A DNA stretch of 64,000 nt from Anaerocolumna jejuensis DSM 15929. GTDB taxonomy: Bacteria > Bacillota > Clostridia > Lachnospirales > Lachnospiraceae. The notes beneath the pieces are model-generated. The model did not search any database, was not told the DNA's origin, and saw only the letters and a list, made by a program, of their open reading frames with translations. The position numbers and the translations under genes were made by a program. The stretch covers positions 62,001 through 126,000 of the forward strand of contig NZ_FRAC01000006.1 in assembly GCF_900142215.1 (NCBI RefSeq), in the 5' to 3' direction. Below, piece by piece: positions 8,814 through 17,651 of this stretch. Position 1 is the first letter of the stretch. Each line of letters starts with the position of its first letter.

Positions 8814-9416
8814 ATGACTATCAGTGGTAAAGCTATTCGTCATAAGCTTACACAATCCGTACAGGAGGACGTTACTATAAAAAGTATTCCCAATTTTATT
8901 ACTGCCGTCAGAATTATACTCTCCATCCTTTTACTATTTACTGCACCCATGTCAGGAGCCTTCTTCATTATCTATGTTCTATGCGGTTCCAGTGATATTC
9001 TGGATGGGTACATTGCCAGAAAAACAAATACTTCCAGTAAGCTTGGGGCAGTTCTTGACAGTATTGCAGATTTTATATTTATAGCTGTAACATTAATTAT
9101 ATTAATACCGGTTATACATCTGGAGCTATGGATGCTTATCTGGCTGGTGCTTATTGCAGTGGTTAAATCAGCCACTCTATTGACTGGTTTCATAAAATAC
9201 CGCACATTTGCATTTTTGCATACCCTTATGAACAAATTGACCGGCATATTATTGTTCTGCTTTCCGTTGTTCTATTATGCCTTGGGATTAGCTGCAGCAG
9301 CCGGCATACTATTAAGTATGGCAACGCTTGCCGCAGGTGAAGAATTTATAATAACCTTAACCGTCCCAACGTTTAATCCTGATAGAAAATCTATTTTAAA
9401 AAGTGAGGATAAGTAA
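8814..9416 (+). CDS. CDP-alcohol phosphatidyltransferase family membrane protein
   Basis: The protein carries the full family signature D61-x2-D64-G65-x2-A68-R69-x8-G78-x3-D82-x3-D86 and about five membrane segments. It therefore transfers a phospho-alcohol headgroup or CDP-diacylglycerol moiety in phospholipid synthesis; the specific alcohol is unknown. The ATG at 8814 has no obvious ribosome binding site. An excellent AGGAGGAC lies inside the frame at 8862-8869, followed 8 nt later by an in-frame ATA (8877) that would give the usual family start, IKSIPNFIT. The true start is therefore uncertain. It overlaps the next gene by 1 bp. Confidence 0.85.
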   Translation: MTISGKAIRHKLTQSVQEDVTIKSIPNFITAVRIILSILLLFTAPMSGAFFIIYVLCGSSDILDGYIARKTNTSSKLGAVLDSIADFIFIAVTLIILIPVIHLELWMLIWLVLIAVVKSATLLTGFIKYRTFAFLHTLMNKLTGILLFCFPLFYYALGLAAAAGILLSMATLAAGEEFIITLTVPTFNPDRKSILKSEDK

Positions 9417-9937
9417 TGAACGAAAAACAGCAAAAGGTAATGGAAGAGCTTTTTACCTGTATGGATAATTCCTATAAGGATATTTTTGCACACCTGGCGG
9501 AATATGCCGTCGCCCTTGGCTATAACCCAGTCAGAAACAAAACACAGGATATTACAATAGATTTTAAAAATAATAAAACGAAAAAGTGTATTTTAAAAAT
9601 GGAGCAGCACGAGCAAAAGCATGACGAATACCAGTACAAAGAAAGAAATATTCCGGGAATCAGGCTGCGTTTTTTTGCAGTAAAGGAATATTCCGATATT
9701 TTCAAGCTTGGTATTAAAAGGGTCATAGAAAATTTTGACGGCAGATATACCGGATGCTATGGGTGCGGAAGATGCGACGGTACACAGGGATATACCTACC
9801 TATATGACGATGGCAGGGAGGTATTCCGCTGCGGCTCGGAATTAATCTCAATTTTCGATTTTAGTAAAGAAAATATTCCTGAAATAGAAGCACTAATGAA
9901 AGCACAGGCAGCTTATTACAGTAAGAGTCAGGAATAG
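9416..9937 (+). CDS. Hypothetical protein with CxxCxxC motif
   Basis: The 173-residue cytoplasmic protein starts on the last base of the preceding stop codon (TAATG), so the two are coupled. A CYGCGRC cluster at about residues 116-122 plus another Cys near the C-terminal third suggests metal binding. I do not recognise the family. Coupling to a phospholipid-headgroup enzyme is the only functional hint. Confidence 0.75.
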   Translation: MNEKQQKVMEELFTCMDNSYKDIFAHLAEYAVALGYNPVRNKTQDITIDFKNNKTKKCILKMEQHEQKHDEYQYKERNIPGIRLRFFAVKEYSDIFKLGIKRVIENFDGRYTGCYGCGRCDGTQGYTYLYDDGREVFRCGSELISIFDFSKENIPEIEALMKAQAAYYSKSQE

Positions 9938-10022
9938 CAGCAGCCGGTGGTTACAGTTCCTGTGAAATAGAGTTTATAAAAAGGGTTAATGAAAAATCAT
10001 TCAAATTATAAGAGGTAATGAA

Positions 10023-11018
10023 ATGAAGATAGACGAATTAATCGATACCGATTTCAGCGGCTGTATAGCAATAAGAGAGCATGACAGGCATATCTTACAA
10101 AAAGCTTATGGATATGCAGACATGCCCAATAAAATACCAAATGAATTAAACACCCGGTTTGCAACGGCATCCGCCGGAAAAGTATTTGTGGCTGTGGGAA
10201 TCCTGCAGCTTATTGAACAGGGTAAAATAAAACTGGAAGATACCATCGGTAACCTTCTTCCGCTTGATTTTTATCAAATCGACAGAGATATTACCGTAAA
10301 GCAGCTGTTGACACACACGTCGGGCATACCGGATTATTTTGATGAAAGCGTTATGGAGGAATATGAGGAATTATGGAAGGATTACCCCAACTATAAGATT
10401 CGTACCTCAAAGGACCTGCTTCCTCTTTTTATCCAGAAGCCTATGATGTATCCGAAAGGAGAAAAATTTCAGTATAACAACACAGGCTTTGTTGTATTAG
10501 GGCTGATTATTGAAGAAGTAACCGGACAGGCCTTTGACGAATATCTGGCTAACCAAGTTTTTGCACCAGCCGGAATGTCTGATACAGGGTATTTCGAACT
10601 GGACAGATTACCTGCAAGATGTGCCAACGCATATATTTATGACAAGGTCAGAGAAGAATATTACACCAACATATACAGCGTGGATGTAAAGGGGACGGGA
10701 GCCGGCGGCGCATTTACCACGGTTAATGATATTGAAAAGTTTTGGGATGCCTTATTTTCTTATAAGCTGCTGTCCCCCGGAATGACAGGAGAAATGTTAA
10801 AGGAACATAGTGGAAATGAAAAAGAAGGATTTTACGGCTATGGTATCTGGCTAAAAAAAGAAGAGGATAATACCTTCACCCCCTATTTTCAAGGCTGTGA
10901 CCCGGGTGTAAGCTTTATATCATGGTATCATCCCGGTGAGAATAAAAACCTGACATTGGTAAGTAATTTAGGCTGCAATGTCTGGAAGCTTTTAAGAAAT
11001 CTAAGAACTGCCATATAA
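10023..11018 (+). CDS. Serine hydrolase, beta-lactamase/class C PBP family, cytoplasmic
   Basis: The 331-residue protein has the SxxK motif at S50-A-G-K53, the tyrosine motif Y151-N-N153 and LLTHTSGIPDYF, all typical of the beta-lactamase-related serine hydrolase (S12) family. There is no signal peptide, so it acts inside the cell, perhaps as an esterase or D-amino-peptidase-like enzyme. AAGAGGTAATGAA precedes ATG. Confidence 0.85.
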   Translation: MKIDELIDTDFSGCIAIREHDRHILQKAYGYADMPNKIPNELNTRFATASAGKVFVAVGILQLIEQGKIKLEDTIGNLLPLDFYQIDRDITVKQLLTHTSGIPDYFDESVMEEYEELWKDYPNYKIRTSKDLLPLFIQKPMMYPKGEKFQYNNTGFVVLGLIIEEVTGQAFDEYLANQVFAPAGMSDTGYFELDRLPARCANAYIYDKVREEYYTNIYSVDVKGTGAGGAFTTVNDIEKFWDALFSYKLLSPGMTGEMLKEHSGNEKEGFYGYGIWLKKEEDNTFTPYFQGCDPGVSFISWYHPGENKNLTLVSNLGCNVWKLLRNLRTAI

Positions 11019-11191
11019 AGTGTCCGTTATAAATCCAAAGGACAATGTCGCTGGATTATCCCTAAGAATAAACCAGCAGTAAAAGCAAATTTCAGGAAAG
11101 GCTGCTTCAGGAAAGGCTACCGCAAACAGTACGTTTATTTTTCTTTCCTGCGGCGGTATTGCAGGAAACCCTGCAATATAGTGGTGATATA

Positions 11192-11710
11192 ATGGAGACT
11201 CCAACCAAGTATATTGAAATAATTAAGGACCAAACAAACAGGACTCTCTGGAGCCTGAACAATGTAATAGATGCAATCCCTGATTTCTACTGGGAAAGGC
11301 TTTATTGTGACATGCCGGTATGGAAGCACGTTTACCATACGCTTCATTCCCTTGATATGTGGTATATAAATCCTCTGGTATATGTAGAACCCCCTTTCCA
11401 TACAGAGGGGCTTAATGACCTTGATGCAGAAACGGAAGGCTGCCTTTCCAGAGAATTACTGAAGAATTATTATCAGGATATCCAAAAAAAGATTCTTGCC
11501 TACTTAGATGGACTGGATGATGAAAAGCTTTTGGAAAAGCCCGAGAAATGTCCTTATACAAAATTCCATCTTATTATGGCACAGCACAGGCATCTTGACA
11601 TGCATATAGGTATGCTGATGGGATATGTTATTGCAGGGGAAGATTTATGGCCCAGAATACTGGGACTGCAATCAGAATTTCCGGAAGGGAAATATTCTCT
11701 TTATTTCTAA
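11192..11710 (+). CDS. DinB-family protein
   Basis: The 172-residue four-helix protein has conserved histidines in HTLHSLDMWY and AQHRHLDMHIGML, as in DinB/YfiT-type metal-dependent thiol transferases. The ATG at 11192 follows GTGGTGATATA. An in-frame start 33 bp earlier lacks a site. The exact substrate is unknown. Confidence 0.75.
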   Translation: METPTKYIEIIKDQTNRTLWSLNNVIDAIPDFYWERLYCDMPVWKHVYHTLHSLDMWYINPLVYVEPPFHTEGLNDLDAETEGCLSRELLKNYYQDIQKKILAYLDGLDDEKLLEKPEKCPYTKFHLIMAQHRHLDMHIGMLMGYVIAGEDLWPRILGLQSEFPEGKYSLYF

Positions 11711-11734
11711 CCCAATTAAAATAGGTGCAGGAAC

Positions 11735-11797
11735 ATGAATGAAATTCTACATATAAAAGCAATAGAAGCAACTGACAAAGAATATTCCAGCATTTAA
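11735..11797 (+). pseudogene. Possible 5' remnant of a truncated gene
   Basis: A ribosome-binding-site-like GGTGCAGGAAC is followed by ATG and only 20 codons (MNEILHIKAIEATD...) before a stop. The peptide resembles the first strand of an acetyltransferase, so this may be a leftover 5' end. Weakly supported. Confidence 0.25.
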
Positions 11798-11842
11798 GTC
11801 AGAACTTTTTAAGTCAGAACTGCTAAAGATTTGAGGTGGAGA

Positions 11843-12109
11843 ATGGAGCATTCGAAAGTTAAACTAACTATTACAGCTTCCGCATGCAGGTGCGGATATC
11901 ACAGGAAGGGGGATGAATTTCTTGTCGAAGATATTTGCCCTCCCTTGTGCCATGAGTTATGGAACAGCATCTATCCTTCCGTTTATACTTTATTAAACGG
12001 AGGAATTTTGGATTATGGCAATGGTAAATCCAGGTGCTTTGATGCCAAATGTCCAGACGGGGGACGTGTTTGCATACATGGAGAAACTGTCGGTGATAAA
12101 GAAGAGTAA
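11843..12109 (+). CDS. TIGR04076-like small cysteine-rich protein
   Basis: The 88-residue protein (MEHSKVKLTIT...) shows the spaced cysteines CRCGYHRKGDEF, CPPLCHELW and CPDGGRVC that I associate with the TIGR04076 family of small uncharacterised anaerobe proteins. GAGGTGG lies just before the ATG at 11843. Function is unknown; redox or metal binding is plausible. Confidence 0.7.
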   Translation: MEHSKVKLTITASACRCGYHRKGDEFLVEDICPPLCHELWNSIYPSVYTLLNGGILDYGNGKSRCFDAKCPDGGRVCIHGETVGDKEE

Positions 12110-12270
12110 GGTCCAATGAGATTGAAGCATTTTGGGAAGAAAAGGAATGCTTCTCTGATAAAGGCTTACATACTAAAAATAAATTAGTAGGGATTGAAAT
12201 TAAAAGAAAAGTATGATATAAATATTTATAAATTAATAATTAAAAAAAGTATTAGGCTGAAGCCTTGATC

Positions 12271-12308
12271 CACGTCTGTTAGGGAAAACCATAACAGGCG
12301 TGTTTTTT
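12271..12308 (+). terminator. Intrinsic terminator/attenuator directly upstream of yitT-like gene
   Basis: CACG-t-CTGTTA at 12271-12281 pairs with TAACAG-g-CGTG, followed by six T residues ending at 12308. It ends only 13 nt before the start of the YitT-like gene, a spacing typical of attenuators as well as ordinary terminators. Confidence 0.75.
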
Positions 12309-12320
12309 ATGGGAGAGTGT

Positions 12321-13205
12321 ATGAACAAAAGAAGGTTTGTTTTAGAAATACTGACTGTATTATTCGGGAATTTCCTTTATGCAGCAGGGGTGGTGTTATT
12401 TATTATTCCATCGGGACTCATTACCGGAGGAACTACCGGTATAGCATTATGTATTTACCATACAACCGGTCTGCCGGTGTCCTATTTCGTATTTGGCTTC
12501 AATATTATTATGTTTTTGTTAGGATTCTCTATCTTGGGGAAGAAATTTGCCTTTACGACCCTGATAAGTACCTTTTGTTATCCCATTGCTTTGGAGCTGT
12601 TACGCAACGCCTGGGGAAACTACATTCTTACTGATGATATATTATTATGTACAATTTTTGGCGGTATTTGTATCGGCACCTCTATTGCGCTTATTATCAG
12701 GGTTGGCGCAAGTACCGGCGGTATGGATATACCACCTTTGATATTATACAAGTTCTTTCGTATACCGGTATCTGTCAGCCTTTATATTGCAGATTGTGGG
12801 ATATTGGCTCTGCAGGCATTTTTACTGAAAGGAATGCTGCAGGAAGGCGAAAAGGTACTTTATGGTATCCTTTTGGTCCTTACCTACACAATTATTATCG
12901 ATAAACTGCTTATGCTAGGAACGAGCAAGATACAGATTAAAGTGGTAAGCAGTAAATCCGATCAGATTAAAGCTGCCATTATTTCTGAAATTGACAGAGG
13001 AGTTACCCTTTTACACGGCATGACAGGGTATTTGGAAAATGAGACGGACATATTGCTAAGTGTAATATCAGGCAGGGAATTGGCAAAGGTAGAAAAACTG
13101 GTGCATGACATAGACGAAGAAGCCTTTGTTATCATTAGCCGTGTCAGTGAGGTAAGAGGCAGAGGCTTCAGCCTGGGCAAAAAATATATCAAAGATAATA
13201 TGTAA
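12321..13205 (+). CDS. YitT family membrane protein (DUF161 + DUF2179)
   Basis: The protein has five to six N-terminal membrane segments (about 8-180) with the family signature SGLITGGTTGIALCIY and ASTGGMDI. A soluble DUF2179 domain of about 80 residues follows (ITLLHG-like RGVTLLHGMTGYLENE). The ATG at 12321 has GGGAGAG 5 nt upstream and gives the normal family N-terminus. YitT proteins are widespread in Firmicutes; transport function is suspected but not established. Confidence 0.88.
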   Translation: MNKRRFVLEILTVLFGNFLYAAGVVLFIIPSGLITGGTTGIALCIYHTTGLPVSYFVFGFNIIMFLLGFSILGKKFAFTTLISTFCYPIALELLRNAWGNYILTDDILLCTIFGGICIGTSIALIIRVGASTGGMDIPPLILYKFFRIPVSVSLYIADCGILALQAFLLKGMLQEGEKVLYGILLVLTYTIIIDKLLMLGTSKIQIKVVSSKSDQIKAAIISEIDRGVTLLHGMTGYLENETDILLSVISGRELAKVEKLVHDIDEEAFVIISRVSEVRGRGFSLGKKYIKDNM

Positions 13206-13302
13206 AATCAAAAAGAGTTTTAACCGGTAACTTAATGATATGGGCTATAAAATTTTAGAACAAGCTGCCCCAGAATTAAGCTATTAGTCAAACTAAAAAT
13301 TG

Positions 13303-13332
13303 AACATGACAGCCTGTTGTCAGGTTTTTTTT
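13303..13332 (+). terminator. Intrinsic terminator after YitT-like gene
   Basis: TGACA (13307-13311) pairs with TGTCA (13318-13322), extended by AAC/GTT, and is followed by eight T residues. Confidence 0.55.
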
Positions 13333-13389
13333 GCTATTCTTAAAAGGTATTGAGGAATACAATAAAATAATATTTTTTAGGAGGTCATT

Positions 13390-13791
13390 ATGGAAAATAA
13401 CAGGAAAGATTTTGTTCCGCAAATTGAATTGGGAAGTGTTGTGTTAGACAGCAATGATATTAAGACTCTTTCTGATTTTTACATCCGTATGCTTGGATGG
13501 GAAAAGGAATACGAGGAAGAAGGCATCTGGATTAGTATTGTGTCAAAAGCAAAAGGTGCTCGAATTAGTTTTCAAAGTAACGAAGATTATCTTCCTCCCG
13601 TATGGCCGGAGGAAGAAGGAAAACAGCAGCAAATGGTACACCTGGATTTCAGTGTAGGAAGCAAGGAGAACCTGGAAGCTGCCGTGCAGCATGCACTGGC
13701 CTGCGGAGCTGTAAAAGCAAAGGATCAATATTCAGACCATTGGGTGGTAATGCTTGACCCGGCAGGACATCCCTTCTGCTTTGTAGAGTAG
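13390..13791 (+). CDS. VOC-family (glyoxalase/bleomycin-resistance fold) protein
   Basis: The 133-residue protein is a typical two-repeat VOC protein. It has LGSVVLDSNDIKTLSDFYIRMLGW at the start, MVHLDFSV in the middle and WVVMLDPAGHPFCFVE at the end. These supply the usual metal-ligand positions. The substrate is unknown. TTTTTTAGGAGGTCATT lies upstream of the start. The next gene is a WYL-domain regulator 51 bp downstream on the same strand. Confidence 0.85.
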   Translation: MENNRKDFVPQIELGSVVLDSNDIKTLSDFYIRMLGWEKEYEEEGIWISIVSKAKGARISFQSNEDYLPPVWPEEEGKQQQMVHLDFSVGSKENLEAAVQHALACGAVKAKDQYSDHWVVMLDPAGHPFCFVE

Positions 13792-13842
13792 ACTTTCAGG
13801 AAATTCGTACCACACTCTTTTTACGTATAAGGAGGATATTAC

Positions 13843-14748
13843 ATGAAATTAGACCGCCTGCTTGGAATTCTTACAATACTCCTGCAAAATGACAGGGTCA
13901 CAGCTCCCTGGCTGGCAGACAGATTTGAGGTGTCACGCCGTACCATAGGAAGGGATATTGATGCACTTTGTATGGCGGGAATACCCATTGTGACCCACCA
14001 GGGCGGCGGAGGCGGAATATCCATCTTAGACGGTTACAAACTAGACAAGAGTATTCTTACTGCAGATGAGCTTACAGGTATAATTGCTGCTCTAAAAGGC
14101 ATTGGAACGGTATCTGATTCCTCTCAGATAGAAAGGACACTGGATAAGCTTTCTGCCAGTAAGGATACTGTAATATCCTTGCAAGCCCCCATTGTGATTG
14201 ATCTTGCCTCCAACTACAAGGGTACACTGACCCCTAAAATAACCCAGATCAAACAGGCTATTTTGGACCAGAAGCTGATCGAATTCGACTATTATTATGA
14301 AAAGGGACTTACTCATCGCAGGATTGAATCTTATTTTCTAATATTCCAGTGGTCTGCCTGGTATGTATTCGGCTTTTGTCTTGAGAAACAGGATTGGCGC
14401 TTATTTAAGCTGGCAAGATTATGGGAGCTGAAAACCTGTGACGAACTCTATTTCCAAAGAGCAATCCCGGAAGACAGAAAGGATTTTAATGCATATCTGC
14501 CTGATGATAAGATTCTCCTTGCGGTATTTGAGCCCTCCGCCAGATACCAGCTTATGGAGGAGTATGGGAAGGACAGCTTTACAGAAAGAGAGGACGGAAA
14601 GCTGCTGGCAGAAATCGGATATACTATAAAAGAACACATTATCAGCTGGCTCCTTGGCTTTGGGGATAAAGTCAAGGTATTGGAACCAAAAGAACTTGCG
14701 GATGAAGTAAAACAGAAAGCCGTCAACATCATAAAAAACTATTCCTGA
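13843..14748 (+). CDS. DeoR-type HTH / WYL-domain transcriptional regulator (YafY-like)
   Basis: The 301-residue protein starts with a winged helix (RLLGILTILLQNDRVTAPWLADRFEVSRRTIGRDIDAL, residues 5-41). A central WYL-type ligand-sensing domain follows (WSAWYVFGFC near 166), then a C-terminal WCX-like extension. This is the standard YafY architecture. Its ligand and targets are unknown; the adjacent VOC gene is a candidate target. The site is AAGGAGGATATTAC. Confidence 0.88.
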   Translation: MKLDRLLGILTILLQNDRVTAPWLADRFEVSRRTIGRDIDALCMAGIPIVTHQGGGGGISILDGYKLDKSILTADELTGIIAALKGIGTVSDSSQIERTLDKLSASKDTVISLQAPIVIDLASNYKGTLTPKITQIKQAILDQKLIEFDYYYEKGLTHRRIESYFLIFQWSAWYVFGFCLEKQDWRLFKLARLWELKTCDELYFQRAIPEDRKDFNAYLPDDKILLAVFEPSARYQLMEEYGKDSFTEREDGKLLAEIGYTIKEHIISWLLGFGDKVKVLEPKELADEVKQKAVNIIKNYS

Positions 14749-14841
14749 ACAGGACATACTGTGGTCCTGTTCCCTTTGGTAAGATTGGATAAAAGGTTTT
14801 AAATAGACCTATATCTTAATATAACAGAGGAGATAGTAAAT

Positions 14842-15711
14842 ATGATTGATTCAAGATGCGGACTTCATTGTACCAATTGCAAATGGAAAGAAACCAACGG
14901 ATGCGGCGGATGTATCGAAACCATGGGAAACCCTTTTTACGGTGAATGTCCCGTAGCGGCCTGCTGCCAGAAAAAAGAGCTTACACATTGCGGCGAATGC
15001 AGTAACATACCCTGCAATAAGCTCTACTGCTATTCCTATCTGGATAAGGAACACGGTGATAAACCACAGGGGGAAAGAGTTGCAGTCTGCCGTGAATGGG
15101 CAGCGGCATCAAGTAAAATGAATTGGAACAAAGTTCTTCTTACTTCAGCAGGTTTTGAAGATATGGATGGAAATTCCAAGCCAAATATTACAGACTGCTT
15201 TTTGGAGATGCTTGAAAAACCGGTGTCTTCTGCTAAGGTATTATTTATCCCTACTGCAGCAATTGAGGACGATGCAAAGGAAATGGCAGAGTTATGCTTC
15301 CTTGAGCTGCTTCATACTGGGATATCAGAAGAAAATATAACGGTATATAATATCGGTGAGGATTTATCTGAAAAGGAAGCCCTTGCCTTTGATGTGATTT
15401 ATTTTACCGGGGGAAATACCGGATATTTGCTAAAACGGCTCAAAGAGACCGGCTTTGAAAATATGGTAAAGAAGATGGTTTATCAAAATAAGGTTTATGT
15501 CGGTGTCAGTGCGGGAAGTCTTATAGCTGCCCCTAATATAGGTAATCCATTCCAGGAAGAGACCGGAGGCTTATGCCTTCTGAATGCCTACCTTTCCGTG
15601 CACTGCACAAAGGATATGCAGGAAAAGGAATTGCCCCTCCCTCACATTCCTTTACGTGATAACCAGGCACTGCTTGTTACATATAAGGGATACCGGCTAA
15701 TAGAAGATTAA
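14842..15711 (+). CDS. Fusion of cysteine-rich DUF3795-like domain and S51-family peptidase
   Basis: Residues 1-85 form a cysteine-rich segment with about 14 cysteines (CGLHCTNCKW, CGGC, CPVAACC, CGECSNIPC) resembling DUF3795 zinc/cluster-binding domains. Residues 95-289 are a peptidase S51 (dipeptidase E-like) domain: FTGGNTGYLLKRL precedes the nucleophile serine in GVSAGSL. S51 peptidases normally stand alone as about 230-residue proteins, so the fusion is unusual. A natural fusion is favoured because the reading frame is continuous with no internal ribosome binding site seen. Confidence 0.8.
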   Translation: MIDSRCGLHCTNCKWKETNGCGGCIETMGNPFYGECPVAACCQKKELTHCGECSNIPCNKLYCYSYLDKEHGDKPQGERVAVCREWAAASSKMNWNKVLLTSAGFEDMDGNSKPNITDCFLEMLEKPVSSAKVLFIPTAAIEDDAKEMAELCFLELLHTGISEENITVYNIGEDLSEKEALAFDVIYFTGGNTGYLLKRLKETGFENMVKKMVYQNKVYVGVSAGSLIAAPNIGNPFQEETGGLCLLNAYLSVHCTKDMQEKELPLPHIPLRDNQALLVTYKGYRLIED

Positions 15712-15730
15712 GCCTGCACATTGTAAATAA

Positions 15731-15769
15731 GGCTGTGATATGATTTTATATTATATCATGGCCCTTTTT
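15731..15769 (+). terminator. Intrinsic terminator
   Basis: GGC/GCC and TGATAT/ATATCA arms (15731-15763) are followed by a T run at 15765-15769, 20 bp after the stop of the fusion gene. Confidence 0.7.
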
Positions 15770-15844
15770 ATTGCTCTGTTTATATGGTTTTAATTATGTT
15801 AATATTAAATTCTTCTTGTATAATTCTAATTGTAATATTATATA

Positions 15845-16045
15845 AAGGATTCTTCATAAAGAAGGTAAGGTTTTTCCTGTATAATGAAACTGAAGGACTT
15901 TTTAAATAAAGAAAATAAGCCTCCTCTTGTATAGTGAAAATAAAGGACTTCCTGCATAAAGAAAATAAGACTCCTCTTGTATAATGAAATTGTAGGGCTT
16001 CTTACATAAAAAAATAAGCGACTTCTTTATTACCAAGTGGCTTCT
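15845..16045. repeat. Four degenerate 50-bp tandem repeats in a gene-free stretch
   Basis: The sequence between 15770 and 16100 holds no convincing gene. It contains about four copies of a unit with period 49-50 bp, each beginning AGGACTT-like (near 15845, 15894, 15944 and 15994). Each contains CATAAAGAAAATAAG and CTCCTCTTGTATAATGAAA-like blocks. TTGTATAAT resembles a -10 region in every copy. A 61-codon open frame on the minus strand merely reflects the repeat. Confidence 0.75.
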
Positions 16046-16149
16046 TGTATAGTATTGAATATGGCTATATAATGAGATAAACAGCATTTCTGGATATTTG
16101 TATCATAATGAATTCAAATTATTTATTTCAGAAAGAGAAGGAGGTTACC

Positions 16150-16938
16150 ATGACAAACGAACAAATAAATCAAATTGCCAGAAAACAATCAGCTATTGAC
16201 GCGAACTGTTCCCCTGAAGATTTTCTTATGACAGAGAACAAAGTCGTTATCTCAGCTGTCCATCCGGATGCCAGAAAATATCTGGAATTGCCCTTATACT
16301 GTAATCTGATTTCCTATGGGAATAATATAGTGGCATCCGTCAACAGTGAGCTTACGAAAACAGTAAAGGAATACATAGACAGCTACCCAAAGGAGCATTG
16401 TTTTGAGACGCCGAATTTTCATGTCTTAAATGATGAGCTTGAGAAAAGAAATCATAGGATTTGCTTCATGGCAGAATATTTTCTTCCGGATATCAAGGTT
16501 CTGAAAGCTTTGCCCTGTGAGTATGAAATCAGGCTTCTTACTTCCTCTGATTTTAATGGGCTGTACAGGGAGGAATGGAGCAATGCCCTCTGTGAGAAAA
16601 GAAAGCATCTGGATGTTTTAGCTGCGGCGGCTTATGATGGCAATAAACTCATTGGGATGGCGGGCTGTTCAGCCGACTGTGATACTATGTGGCAGATTGG
16701 AATTGATGTGTTGCCGGAATACCGAAGAAGAGGAATTGCAGCAGCCTTAACAAGCCGTCTTGCCCTGGAAATCCTTGAAAGGGATAAAGTCCCCTTTTAT
16801 TGTGCGGCATGGTCCAATATCCGGTCAGTCCGCAATGGAATCAAAAGTGGTTTTCGGCCTGCATGGGTTGAAATGACTGCAAAGCCGAAAGAATTCGTCA
16901 ATAAAATGAATAAAATAGAGGATGACAGTCCTTCATAA
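16150..16938 (+). CDS. GNAT-family N-acetyltransferase
   Basis: The 262-residue protein has a C-terminal GNAT fold. AAAAYDGNKLIGMAG and IGIDVLPEYRRRGIAAALTSRLA carry the acetyl-CoA pyrophosphate loop (R-R-x-G-I-A). The N-terminal 130 residues are family-specific. The start at 16150 follows AAGGAGGTTACC; a start 42 bp earlier has no site. The acceptor is unknown. Confidence 0.88.
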   Translation: MTNEQINQIARKQSAIDANCSPEDFLMTENKVVISAVHPDARKYLELPLYCNLISYGNNIVASVNSELTKTVKEYIDSYPKEHCFETPNFHVLNDELEKRNHRICFMAEYFLPDIKVLKALPCEYEIRLLTSSDFNGLYREEWSNALCEKRKHLDVLAAAAYDGNKLIGMAGCSADCDTMWQIGIDVLPEYRRRGIAAALTSRLALEILERDKVPFYCAAWSNIRSVRNGIKSGFRPAWVEMTAKPKEFVNKMNKIEDDSPS

Positions 16939-16989
16939 AGCTTTGCTGCAGGATGGCAAAGAAAGATAAAAGAGAAAGGAGAAAGACCT

Positions 16990-17613
16990 GTGGATGTTAA
17001 TATTATACTGTTTCCTGACTTTGAAACACTGGATGTATTCGGACCGGTGGAAATGCTGGGACACCTGGAAGAATATCACTTAAACTTTCTGTCAATAAAG
17101 GGAGGTCTGATAAAGAGCCGCCAGAACCTGGAGGTTATGACTAAACCCATCGATACCAAAAACTATTCTGGCATTCTGGTACTTCCCGGAGGGCAGGGAA
17201 CACGTACGTTAGTGGAGGATTTAGGCTTTATAGAGCTTATAAAACAGCTTGCACAGGCTTCCGATTATTGCCTTACAGTGTGTACCGGCTCCGCTCTGCT
17301 TGCAAGGACTAACTTGTTAAACGGGAGAAAGGCAACCTCTAATAAGAAAGCTTTTGCCTGGGTCGAATCCGTAAATCCCCAGGTTAAATGGGTAAGTGCG
17401 GCAAGATGGGTAGTAGACGGTATCTACTATACCTCCTCGGGAGTATCTGCCGGCATGGATATGACCCTTGGCTTCATTGCCGACCGGTTTGGCACCGGGA
17501 AGGCTAGGGCGATAGCAGACAGCACAGAATATCAATGGAGTGAAGATAAGGATAAGGATCCCTTTTCAAAAAACAATGAAAATAGTAATAAAACTCCTGT
17601 GAAATCAGTATAA
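16990..17613 (+). CDS. DJ-1/PfpI superfamily protein (ThiJ/AraC-N-like)
   Basis: The 207-residue protein has GILVLPGGQGTRT, the nucleophile elbow TVCTGSALLA with Cys98, and WVVDGIYYTSSGVSAGMDMTLGFI. This is the subgroup related to isonitrile hydratase and the N-terminal domain of AraC-type regulators. It starts with GTG, preceded by AAAGGAGAAAGACCT. Catalysis is possible but the substrate is unknown. Confidence 0.88.
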   Translation: MDVNIILFPDFETLDVFGPVEMLGHLEEYHLNFLSIKGGLIKSRQNLEVMTKPIDTKNYSGILVLPGGQGTRTLVEDLGFIELIKQLAQASDYCLTVCTGSALLARTNLLNGRKATSNKKAFAWVESVNPQVKWVSAARWVVDGIYYTSSGVSAGMDMTLGFIADRFGTGKARAIADSTEYQWSEDKDKDPFSKNNENSNKTPVKSV

Positions 17614-17651
17614 TTATAAAAATGCCTTGTCAAAGGAGTTAATCAAATAAA

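Noticed and set aside
15902..16087. 61-codon minus-strand frame
   Set aside because: It merely translates the 50-bp tandem repeats and has no ribosome binding site.
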